Positions 55,708 through 64,000 of a DNA stretch of 64,000 nucleotides are shown one piece after another. Every line of letters starts with the position of its first letter. Within the stretch, counting starts at the first letter, position 1. A program made the translations under genes and the position numbers. The stretch is from CANDYO01 sp964627795 (GTDB lineage Bacteria; Pseudomonadota; Alphaproteobacteria; Rickettsiales; CANDYO01), in NCBI GenBank assembly GCA_964627795.1, contig CAZVLF010000008.1:1-64000 (forward strand), given 5' to 3'. Below the pieces are notes generated by a model that ran no database searches, was not told the DNA's origin, and saw only the letters and a program-made list of their open reading frames with translations.

Positions 55708-57198
55708 TTAGTAACTACGAGCAAATATAGTTAATTTAGCTCCATCTTTCCCAGTAAATATACATTTTCCTATTTGATGCTCTGTTTTAAGGGGAATACA
55801 TCTAGCAGTAACCTTGAACTCTTCTTTAAGATATTTTTCTGTTTCTTCGTCTCCTATCCAATAAGCAGAAATAAATCCGCCTTGCTTATCTTCATCTTGA
55901 AAATATTGGCAAAATTCTTCTTTTGTAGAAGCTTTATGGCTATTATTTTTAAGAAAATCATTTGCTTTATTGAATAAATTACTTTGAATTTCATCAAGCA
56001 AATTAGAAACATTACTTATAAATTCATTTAAATTAACTGATTTTTTATCGCTTGGTTGCAAATCTCTGCGCCCCATAAATACAGCATTATTTTCCACTTC
56101 TTTCATTCCTATTTCTAGGCGAATAGGAACACCTTTCTTAATCCATCCCCAAATACGCTCACCTGGAGTTTTTTCTTGTAAATCTATTTCCATCCTTATT
56201 TCTTTATTAAGACTTGCTTTGATATTAGAACAAAATTCTAATATAGCGTTTCTATTTTCTTCTTTATGTATTAAAGGCACTATAACAACTTGAATTGGTG
56301 CAATTTTAGGCGGTAAAATAAGCCCATCATCATCACTATGAACCATAATTAAACCACCAATCAAACGAGTAGAAACTCCCCATGAAGTGGTCCACACATA
56401 TTCTTCCACTCCTTCTTTTGAAAGATATTTAATATCAAAAGCTTTGGCAAAATGCTGCCCCAAAAAATGTGAGGTACCAGCCTGCAATGCTTTTTTGTCT
56501 TGCATCATAGCTTCTAAACAATAAGTTACGTCAGCGCCAGGAAATTTTTCATTTTCAGTTTTTTTACCCAATATAACAGGCATCGCAAGATATTCTTCAG
56601 CTAATTGGCGATATACTTCTAACATTTTCTCTGTTTCTTCTATAGCTTCAGCACTTGAAGAATGTGCAGTATGGCCTTCTTGCCACAAGAATTCAGTGGT
56701 TCTTAAAAAAACTCTTGGGCGCATTTCCCACCTAACTACATTTGCCCATTGATTTCCAAGCAATGGTAGGTCTCTATAAGAGTTAATCCACTTAGAATAA
56801 GCTTCTCCAATAATCGCTTCAGAAGTAGGCCTTATCACTAAAGGCTCTTCTAATTTTCCGCCAGGCACAAGTTCTTTTTTCTCATTAAGCTCAAGACGAT
56901 GATGAGTAACAACTGCGCACTCTTTAGCAAAACCATCAACATGCTCAGCTTCTTTTGCTAAAAAGCTTAAAGGAACGAACATAGGAAAATAAAAATTTTG
57001 GTGCCCGGTGTCTTTTATCATTTTATCGAGAATTTTTTGAATATTTTCCCAAATAGAATATCCCCATGGTTTTATTACCATACAACCACGTACCACTGAA
57101 TTTTCTGCTAAATCCGCAGCTTTTATAACTTCTTGGTACCATTTTGGATAATCATGGCTTCTTGTAGGTTCAATTGCATTCTTCTTAGTCTTACTCAT
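55708..57198 (-). CDS. proS: prolyl-tRNA synthetase, archaeal/eukaryotic type
   Basis: ProRS charges tRNA-Pro. Class II motifs are present: motif 1 region FYFPMFVPLSFL, motif 2 RWEMRPRVFLRTTEFLWQEGH, motif 3 in a GLIMVHSDDDGLILPP segment. The 496 residues, the zinc-like C-terminal domain and the final ARSY mark the archaeal/eukaryotic type. Alphaproteobacteria normally use a bacterial type of about 440 residues, so this copy may be transferred. C-terminal Cys in FCQYFQ, ARCIPL and GKCIF are visible. Confidence 0.94.
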   Translation of the reverse strand: MSKTKKNAIEPTRSHDYPKWYQEVIKAADLAENSVVRGCMVIKPWGYSIWENIQKILDKMIKDTGHQNFYFPMFVPLSFLAKEAEHVDGFAKECAVVTHHRLELNEKKELVPGGKLEEPLVIRPTSEAIIGEAYSKWINSYRDLPLLGNQWANVVRWEMRPRVFLRTTEFLWQEGHTAHSSSAEAIEETEKMLEVYRQLAEEYLAMPVILGKKTENEKFPGADVTYCLEAMMQDKKALQAGTSHFLGQHFAKAFDIKYLSKEGVEEYVWTTSWGVSTRLIGGLIMVHSDDDGLILPPKIAPIQVVIVPLIHKEENRNAILEFCSNIKASLNKEIRMEIDLQEKTPGERIWGWIKKGVPIRLEIGMKEVENNAVFMGRRDLQPSDKKSVNLNEFISNVSNLLDEIQSNLFNKANDFLKNNSHKASTKEEFCQYFQDEDKQGGFISAYWIGDEETEKYLKEEFKVTARCIPLKTEHQIGKCIFTGKDGAKLTIFARSY

Positions 57199-57313
57199 TT
57201 TCTCTTCTCAAGATTTTAAATCTTTACTATAATATGAAAATTAGTTAAGCTTTCAAGCAAATTTATGCTAGCAACCATAAGCAATTTAACTATTAAATTC
57301 CTTGTTATAGAGA

Positions 57314-59095
57314 ATGCTTTTTCCAGACAGCTTTATTGATGAATTAAAACATCGACTACCAATTTCTAAAATCATTGGGAAGAGAGTATCTCTTAAGAAA
57401 AACGGATTATCTATTAAAGGAATATGTCCATTTCATAAAGAGAAGACTCCTTCATTTACTGTTCATGATCACAAAGGAATATATTATTGCTTTGGGTGCC
57501 ATGCCAGCGGAGATATTATAAGCTTTATTCAGCAAACTGAAAAACTCTCTTTTGAAGAAACTATAAAATATCTTGCAGGCCAAGCAGGGTTAGAACTACC
57601 TAAACTTAACCCTCAACAGCAAAAAGAACAACAACTTAAGCTTTCGCTAATTGAAATTTTAAATAAAGCATCTCAATGGTTTGAACAACAATTAAAATTA
57701 TCAACAAACTATAATGCATATGAATATTTTATTAATCGCGGGATAAATGAAGCAGATATTAAAAAATATTCTTTAGGCTATGCACCCAATAAAGGATTGC
57801 TTAACTATCTTCAAAAAAATGGAGCCCAACTTAATGAAATGGTGGACGCCGGGCTTGCCATTAAAACGCAAGATGGATCTTATATTGAGCGTTTTAGGAA
57901 TAGAATAATTTTTCCAATTAAAAATTTAAAAAACCAGATTGTTGGCTTTGGTGGAAGATCTCTTAATTCCGAAATTCAACCTAAATACTTAAACTCTCCG
58001 GAAACAGAGGTTTTTAAAAAAAATAGGTTAGTCTATCTTGGTGAAGTAGCTGCAAAAGAAGCCATCAAATCTGAGAGATTAATTGTTGTTGAAGGCTATA
58101 TGGATGCATTAACTATGCATAAAACTGGCTTCAACGAAACGGTTGCCACATTAGGAACAGCTTTTAACCATAATCATTTAAAATTATTATGGAACCTAGG
58201 GAATGAACCTATCTTATGCTTTGACGGAGATGAAGCAGGAAAAAAAGCAATGGTTAAAGCTGCTTACACGGCCTTGCCTTTATTATCTCCTGGAATGACA
58301 CTTAAATTTTGTTTTCTACCAGAAAAAATGGATCCTGATGAAACCATAAAACATTATGGCAAAGAATATATGAAAAATTTGCTTGATAGAACTGAGAATC
58401 TTTCTGATTTTATTTGGCAGAATGAATTTGAAAATTTTTCACTTAAAACCCCTGAAAGCAAAGCCCTTTTTGAGCAAAAGATTTATGATTTAACTAATCA
58501 AATCGATCATCCTTTAGTGAAATCCCATTATCAGCAATATTTTAAAAGCAAGTTATGGCAAGAATTTAATAAAATTAACACTAAAAGAGCAAAATTCAAA
58601 CAAGAAATAAGCTTTACAAGTGATATTGCTACAATGAGCCTAAGAGAAAGATTAGAGTATACTTTATTTGCAAAAATGTTACAATGTCCTGAGATACTCT
58701 CAAATGTTGAAATTTATCAATCATTTTCAGATTTAGATCCTATGAATCAAACATTAGAAGAGCTTAAACATTGTATAATTAAAACCACAGAAAACGAAGA
58801 TTTTTTATTAAAAGATTTGCTTATAGAAAATAATTTAGTTAAATTATCAGAATTCCTTTGTGGTGAAAGTTCTAGCTTTGTTAACAGAATTTCAGAAATT
58901 AACGTTGCTAAACAAGAAGAAATATGGATTATTACCTTTAAAAAATATATGTTGGAAATTCTAAAACAGGAATATAACCAGTTGATACAAAAGGTATTTA
59001 TTGAGGAAAAAGCCTTTGATAGGGCGAATGAATTAAGACTCTCTATTGATAAAATTAATAAAGATATATTAGAAAAAGAAAATAATTTAATCTAG
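57314..59095 (+). CDS. dnaG: DNA primase
   Basis: DnaG makes RNA primers. The zinc site Cys38-His41-Cys59-Cys62 (CPFH, then CFGC) is followed by the RNA polymerase domain and TOPRIM segments VVEGYMDA and CFDGDEAGKKA. The 593-residue protein has the C-terminal DnaB-binding part. Together with rpoD, 19 bases downstream, it forms the alphaproteobacterial dnaG-rpoD pair; rpsU is not in front. Confidence 0.97.
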   Translation: MLFPDSFIDELKHRLPISKIIGKRVSLKKNGLSIKGICPFHKEKTPSFTVHDHKGIYYCFGCHASGDIISFIQQTEKLSFEETIKYLAGQAGLELPKLNPQQQKEQQLKLSLIEILNKASQWFEQQLKLSTNYNAYEYFINRGINEADIKKYSLGYAPNKGLLNYLQKNGAQLNEMVDAGLAIKTQDGSYIERFRNRIIFPIKNLKNQIVGFGGRSLNSEIQPKYLNSPETEVFKKNRLVYLGEVAAKEAIKSERLIVVEGYMDALTMHKTGFNETVATLGTAFNHNHLKLLWNLGNEPILCFDGDEAGKKAMVKAAYTALPLLSPGMTLKFCFLPEKMDPDETIKHYGKEYMKNLLDRTENLSDFIWQNEFENFSLKTPESKALFEQKIYDLTNQIDHPLVKSHYQQYFKSKLWQEFNKINTKRAKFKQEISFTSDIATMSLRERLEYTLFAKMLQCPEILSNVEIYQSFSDLDPMNQTLEELKHCIIKTTENEDFLLKDLLIENNLVKLSEFLCGESSSFVNRISEINVAKQEEIWIITFKKYMLEILKQEYNQLIQKVFIEEKAFDRANELRLSIDKINKDILEKENNLI

Positions 59096-59114
59096 TGGTA
59101 AGGCTAATAAAATT

Positions 59115-61037
59115 ATGACAGACGTAGAAAATAAAGAAGACAATTTAAATGATGGGAAAAAGCAGTTAACTATTATAGTTAAGAAGCTAATTGGAAGAGC
59201 TAAAATGCAAGGCTTCCTTACTTATGATGAAGTTAATGGAGCACTTCCAAGAGATAGCTTCACAACAGAAAATTATGATTACCTAGTAACCGCTCTTAAT
59301 GATGCTGGTGTTAATTTAATTGAAAATATTGAAGATATAATTGAATCAGATAGTGGTGATTTTGATGTAGATACTCTTGATGATTCTGATGAACCTCTAG
59401 AAGATATAAATATTGATGAATTATCTCGTACCGACGACCCTGTTAAAATGTATTTAAGGGATATGGGTGGAGTTGAATTATTATCCAGAGAAGGCGAAAT
59501 TGAAATTGCCAAGAGAATTGAAGAAGGTCGTGAAACCATGATCAAATCTTTATGTGAAACTCCAATAACTCTTAAGCAATTAAAAGCATGGTATGAAGAC
59601 TTATTAAATGAAAAAATACTTCTTCGTGAAATTATTGATTTAGAAGCAAATTATGATGAAGATATAAGCGAAGATAAAGAAGATATTGATGGCGAAAAAG
59701 ACTTAGATGAAGATGATGAGATTTTAGAAGATGAAGATGATGAGATTTCTTCTGAAGAAGAAGAGGAAGACACTTTATCTATCTCAAGTTTAGAAGCAGC
59801 TATGTTGCCAGGAGTTTTAGATAATTATGCAGAAATAGCTAAAATTGCTGACCAACTAATTGAAATGCATCGTGAAAAGCTTAATGCAGCTTTAGCTAAT
59901 AAAGCTACAAAATTTGATGAACAGAAATATTCTCAACTTAGCGAGGATTTAACAAAATCTGTAAAATCTCTTAGGCTTAATGATAAATCTATTGAATTTT
60001 TACTTAACCAGCTTTACAGCACAAATAAAAAAATAATTAATATTGAAGCTAGACTTCTTCAATTGGCAGAGAAGAATAATATAAGTAGAAAAAGCTTCTT
60101 AAACAATTATTTAGGGTCTGAAATGGATCTTGAATGGCTGAACAAAATGGCTCAAAATAAAGAAAAGGGTTGGAAAGAATTTATTGAAACGCAATCTGGA
60201 AAAATTGCATCAATTAGAGAAGAATTATGGGAAATTGCTCAATCTTCTGGCATAACTATAACCGATTTAAAGAATTTAATTAATAAAGTTCATAAGGGCG
60301 ATAGAAGCGCTAACAAGGCAAAAAAAGAAATGATTGAAGCTAACTTGAGATTAGTTATATCAATAGCTAAAAAATATTCAAATAGAGGCCTGCAGTTTTT
60401 AGATTTAATCCAAGAAGGAAATATTGGATTAATGAAAGCAGTTGACAAGTTTGAATACAGAAGAGGTTATAAATTTTCTACATATGCAACCTGGTGGATA
60501 AGACAAGCGATAACACGCTCTATAGCTGATCAAGCTAGAACTATCCGCATTCCTGTACACATGATTGAAACTATCAATAAAATTATTCGCACCTCCAGAC
60601 AAATGTTACATGAGCTTGGCTATGAACCAACACCTAATGAACTTGCAGAAAGACTTTCGATGTCTGTTGATAAAGTGAGAAAGGTTCTTAAAATCACTAG
60701 AGAACCAGTTAGCCTTGATAACCCTATTGGTGACGAAGATGGTGGATCATTAGGAGATTTTATTGAAGATAAGAATGCACTTCCTCCCCTTGAAGCTGCT
60801 ATCTTAACTAATTTAAGAGAAACAACCACAAGAATTTTGGCTAGTTTAACACCTAGAGAAGAAAGGGTGCTAAGAATGAGGTTTGGAATTGGAATGAGCA
60901 CCGATCATACTTTAGAAGAAGTAGGGCAGCAATTTTTTGTTACAAGAGAGCGTATACGTCAAATAGAGGCCAAAGCTCTTAGAAAATTAAAACATCCAAG
61001 CAGGTCTCGTAAATTAAGAGGCTTTTTAAATAGCTAA
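59115..61037 (+). CDS. rpoD: RNA polymerase sigma factor RpoD (sigma 70)
   Basis: RpoD is the housekeeping sigma factor. Region 1.1 (residues 15-80), region 1.2 (DPVKMYLRDMGGVELLSREGE), a long acidic non-conserved insert (about 180-220), region 2 (ANLRLVISIAKKYSNRGLQFLDLIQEGN) and region 4 (TPREERVLRMRFGIG, then VTRERIRQIEAKALRKL) are all present. At 640 residues the length is normal. Its promoters should match the TTGACA/TATAAT signals seen elsewhere in the window. Confidence 0.98.
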   Translation: MTDVENKEDNLNDGKKQLTIIVKKLIGRAKMQGFLTYDEVNGALPRDSFTTENYDYLVTALNDAGVNLIENIEDIIESDSGDFDVDTLDDSDEPLEDINIDELSRTDDPVKMYLRDMGGVELLSREGEIEIAKRIEEGRETMIKSLCETPITLKQLKAWYEDLLNEKILLREIIDLEANYDEDISEDKEDIDGEKDLDEDDEILEDEDDEISSEEEEEDTLSISSLEAAMLPGVLDNYAEIAKIADQLIEMHREKLNAALANKATKFDEQKYSQLSEDLTKSVKSLRLNDKSIEFLLNQLYSTNKKIINIEARLLQLAEKNNISRKSFLNNYLGSEMDLEWLNKMAQNKEKGWKEFIETQSGKIASIREELWEIAQSSGITITDLKNLINKVHKGDRSANKAKKEMIEANLRLVISIAKKYSNRGLQFLDLIQEGNIGLMKAVDKFEYRRGYKFSTYATWWIRQAITRSIADQARTIRIPVHMIETINKIIRTSRQMLHELGYEPTPNELAERLSMSVDKVRKVLKITREPVSLDNPIGDEDGGSLGDFIEDKNALPPLEAAILTNLRETTTRILASLTPREERVLRMRFGIGMSTDHTLEEVGQQFFVTRERIRQIEAKALRKLKHPSRSRKLRGFLNS

Positions 61038-61039
61038 AA

Positions 61040-64000
61040 ATGGATATTACTAGGTATTTTTTAAGTAAACCAGTTACAACAATTATTATTAATTTTATGA
61101 TTGCTGTGATTGGTTTATGGGTGTTAAAGCAACTACCAATTAGAGAATATCCTGATTTTAAAGTTCCTATTATTAGTGTTATCACTCATTTTTCTAGCGC
61201 TAGTCCAGAACTTGTTGAAAATTCTGTAACTAATATCTTAGAAGATAAGCTTGCTGGAATAGAGGGATTAGACACCATAGAATCTTCGTCTTCTTCAAAT
61301 TCAAGCTATATTGAGCTTAGATTTCATAGCAATGAATCACTTGATCGTGCTTTAATAGCAATCAAGGATGCCATATCTTCAATACGTGCTATTTTACCTG
61401 AAGGAATAAAGGAACCTATTGTTGAAACATCTAAAACCAACCAAGGCCCTCCTTTTATGGCGGCCTGCATTGTTTCAGAAAATATGGATGTAAGAGATTT
61501 AACACATTTAGCTAACATTGAGCTAAAAAATGCTTATAAATCTATACAAGGTGTATCAGAAGTTAGAGTAAGAGGAAGACCTTATACTTATAAAATAATT
61601 ATTGATCACCAAAAACTATATAATTTCGGTATAAATATTGATGAAATTGTTGATGCTATATCTAATAATGACACTTCATTTCCAGGAGGAAGTTTTCAAA
61701 AAACTACTCCTATAACAATTGCATCACATCTATCTTCGGAAAAGGACTTTAAAAATATAATTATAAGAAAAGGCACTGCTCCTATTTACCTTAAAGATAT
61801 TGCCCAAGTTAGTTTAGATTTAGATGAAACAAAACTAAATATAAAGATAAATGGAAAACCCGGAATTTGCTTAGGATTTGAAAAAAGTAGCGAATCTAAT
61901 CCTTTAACTGTTTCAAACGCAATTCATAAGCAAACTAAACTACTTAATAACACCCTTCCAGATGGAGTAAAAATTGAACTTGCTTTAGATCAAGCTTCTT
62001 TCATTAGATCATCGATAAATAATATTAAATCTTCTATAATTGAAGCAATTCTTTTAGTTTTAATTATTGTATTAATCTTTCTTGGTGATATTAAAGCCAC
62101 CTTTATTCCAATAATTACCATTCCAATATCATTACTTGGAGCAATGATATTTTTAAATTTCTTTGGTTTTTCACTTAATGTTATCACCCTATTAGCTATG
62201 GTATTGGCTGTTGGCTTAGTTGTTGATGATGCTATTATTGTATTAGAAAATATTGCAAGACATATAGAAATTGGAGAAACGCCAGCTAATGCAGCTTTAA
62301 AAGGAGCTAATGAAATATTTTTTGCTGTAATTGCCATGACTTTCACTTTAGCTAGTGTATATCTTCCTATTTTATTTATTAGTGGCTTAACGGGTCATTT
62401 ATTTGTAGAATTTGCTACTGCTCTTGCAGGAAGCGTTATTATGTCAGGAATAGTTGCTATTACACTTTCTCCTCTTATGTGCAAGAAAATACTTTCTAGA
62501 AAAAGGAGAAATTATTTTATTAAAACCGATCTTTACTTAAATAAAGTCAGAGATCTATATATTTATCTTTTAAAGAAAAGCTTTAACTATCCTCGCTTGA
62601 TTTTTATAAGCTTTATCTTATGTTCTATATCAGTTGTAATATTCTATAAAATTATTCCAAGTCAAACTGTACCCGAAGAGGATAGAGGAATCATTGGCGC
62701 CTTTATTCCTCCTATACCAGACGATAATGAAAAAAAAAACGAAGCAAATATCAATTTAGTGGAGTCACTTTTAAATGATATACCTGGAGTTAACTCAGTT
62801 ATAACTTTTTCAGGGGAATTTGGAGGGAATGTAGTTTTAACATTAAATCCTAGAGAAAAAAGGAAATATAATTCTAATGAATTACTAGTTTTAATGAGAA
62901 ATAAATTATCTTCACTTCCTTCATTTGATGCATGGCCATGGTCTATATCATCAGGATTACCAGGCATGGATAATATCGATGATTCTTCCAAATTATCACT
63001 TGTAATCTCCACCACTGAATCTTATGTGGATTTATTTAAAAACATTGAAAATTTAATTAAAAAGGCAGATCAAGATGGAATTGTTGAAGATTTATATCAA
63101 GACCTTAAAATAGATAACTTAGGTTATAATGTGGTTATTAACGAACATATTTTATCAAAATTAAGCCTAAATAAAAAGCAAGTAGCCAAAATTATAGCAA
63201 CCTTTTTTAGCGGTGATAAAAGTTTAAAATTTAAAAAAGACGGCATCCTTTATCCTATAGAAATAGAGTTAGATAATGAGCCATGGACTCTCAATGAACT
63301 ATATGTAACAAATAATAATAAAAGGATTTCTCTTGGAACTTTTGCCTCTCTTGAAGCTAAATCAGAGCCCAAAAATTTAAAACACTTTAACCGGATGAGA
63401 TCATCAACCTTAAGTAAAAATCTTATTGGTGATTCTAATCTATCAAGTCAAATAGAAGAGCTTTACAACTTTGCTAATGAAAATCTTCCCCCAACTTATA
63501 AAAAAACTTGGAAGGGAGTAGCTAAAGTTTATGAAGAAACTTCAAAAGATAATTTAACTCTTTTTTTCATGTCGGTTCTTTTTATATATGCCATTTTAGC
63601 AATTCAATTTGAAAGCTTTGTTGACCCATTAATAATTTTATTTACAATCCCTTTAGCTTGCTTTGGATCATACTTAGGATTATTTATTTTTAATTCCAAT
63701 CAAAATATTTATACGCAAGTAGGAATTATAACTCTTATCGGCTTAATTACTAAACATGGCATTATGATTGTTGAATTTGCCAATCAACTACTCACTAAAG
63801 GTTTCAGCCTTAATGAATCTATTGAAGAATCAGTTTCAATTCGTTTAAGACCAATTTTAATGACAACACTTGCAATGGTGTGCGGCTCTATACCCTTGAT
63901 TCTTTCATCTTCTTCAGGAAGTGAAGCACGATTCTCAATTGGGATAGTTATTTTATTCGGTCTAATGATTGGAACTATTTTTACTTTATTTATACTCCCT
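61040..64000 (+). CDS. RND-family efflux transporter, AcrB/HAE1 type (3' truncated by window)
   Basis: 987 codons are visible and remain open at the right edge. It begins YFLSKPVTTIIINFMIAVIG, the usual first helix of RND pumps. Asp396-Asp397 in GLVVDDAIIVLENI are the proton-relay pair, and a later GLITKHGIMIVEFAN carries the relay Lys. Such pumps export drugs, lipids or bile-type compounds with a periplasmic adaptor and TolC; neither is visible. The ATG lies 3 bases behind the rpoD stop, so it probably shares its transcript. Confidence 0.93.
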   Translation, partial: MDITRYFLSKPVTTIIINFMIAVIGLWVLKQLPIREYPDFKVPIISVITHFSSASPELVENSVTNILEDKLAGIEGLDTIESSSSSNSSYIELRFHSNESLDRALIAIKDAISSIRAILPEGIKEPIVETSKTNQGPPFMAACIVSENMDVRDLTHLANIELKNAYKSIQGVSEVRVRGRPYTYKIIIDHQKLYNFGINIDEIVDAISNNDTSFPGGSFQKTTPITIASHLSSEKDFKNIIIRKGTAPIYLKDIAQVSLDLDETKLNIKINGKPGICLGFEKSSESNPLTVSNAIHKQTKLLNNTLPDGVKIELALDQASFIRSSINNIKSSIIEAILLVLIIVLIFLGDIKATFIPIITIPISLLGAMIFLNFFGFSLNVITLLAMVLAVGLVVDDAIIVLENIARHIEIGETPANAALKGANEIFFAVIAMTFTLASVYLPILFISGLTGHLFVEFATALAGSVIMSGIVAITLSPLMCKKILSRKRRNYFIKTDLYLNKVRDLYIYLLKKSFNYPRLIFISFILCSISVVIFYKIIPSQTVPEEDRGIIGAFIPPIPDDNEKKNEANINLVESLLNDIPGVNSVITFSGEFGGNVVLTLNPREKRKYNSNELLVLMRNKLSSLPSFDAWPWSISSGLPGMDNIDDSSKLSLVISTTESYVDLFKNIENLIKKADQDGIVEDLYQDLKIDNLGYNVVINEHILSKLSLNKKQVAKIIATFFSGDKSLKFKKDGILYPIEIELDNEPWTLNELYVTNNNKRISLGTFASLEAKSEPKNLKHFNRMRSSTLSKNLIGDSNLSSQIEELYNFANENLPPTYKKTWKGVAKVYEETSKDNLTLFFMSVLFIYAILAIQFESFVDPLIILFTIPLACFGSYLGLFIFNSNQNIYTQVGIITLIGLITKHGIMIVEFANQLLTKGFSLNESIEESVSIRLRPILMTTLAMVCGSIPLILSSSSGSEARFSIGIVILFGLMIGTIFTLFILP

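Overview
The window is AT-rich, with tightly packed genes. It fits an intracellular or host-associated alphaproteobacterium of the order Rickettsiales, possibly the Midichloriaceae-like part of it; this placement rests on gene content and composition only. Pointers are a 16S rRNA gene with no tRNA or other rRNA gene in the visible 5' flank, a cysteine-free L31, an alphaproteobacterial/mitochondrial-type NDUFS4 homologue, a two-domain MaeB, a DUF1189 protein, and several long lineage-specific proteins that look like host-interaction factors. No integrase, transposase, phage gene or CRISPR array was seen.

Layout. 1-794: 5' end of 16S rRNA (minus strand) with a good sigma70 promoter. 795-8250: a small repeat protein, maeB, a lone amino-acid binding protein, a phosphoethanolamine transferase-like enzyme, rluD and a uracil-DNA glycosylase. 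8360-14511: an accessory patch with two J-domain proteins and a possible permuted-papain protein interrupted by an in-frame TGA, with recA and fabG between them. 14553-23157: phospholipid and isoprenoid genes (cdsA, uppS, pssA, psd) mixed with nrdR, a glycosyltransferase, a phasin, recO, cysQ and cysS. 23268-33677: an orphan sensor kinase, a 594-residue unknown, erpA, envelope genes (DUF1189, beta-barrel, lolD, lolC/E), rpmB-rpmE, xseB, an NDUFS4 homologue, znuB and an MscS channel. 34062-36287: a 741-residue protein with tandem proline-rich repeats. 36502-49798: tRNA-Gly, a VTT protein, murJ, terC, a decayed secreted-protein gene, an alanine racemase homologue lacking its catalytic residues, dnaB, a small unknown, gyrA, a thiolase, clpX, a glycosyltransferase and tRNA-Leu. 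49802-55458: radC with tolQ-tolR-tolA-tolB, then a class I amidotransferase and rluB. 55708-64000: an archaeal/eukaryotic-type proS, dnaG-rpoD and a truncated RND transporter.

Together the genes describe a cell with an outer membrane and peptidoglycan machinery (Lol, Tol, MurJ, UppS, a pEtN transferase-like protein), its own PE synthesis, and respiratory complex I. A phasin and a thiolase hint at polyhydroxybutyrate, though no PHB synthase is visible.

The most unusual items are the alanine racemase-like pseudoenzyme next to dnaB, the TGA-interrupted possible cysteine hydrolase with its J-domain neighbour, the 741-residue repeat protein, and the archaeal/eukaryotic-type prolyl-tRNA synthetase. 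TGA reassignment to tryptophan was considered and rejected: radC, the racemase homologue, the DUF1189 gene and two ATGA-overlapping genes all end in TGA where a stop is expected. I found no convincing new multi-gene defence or mobile system.
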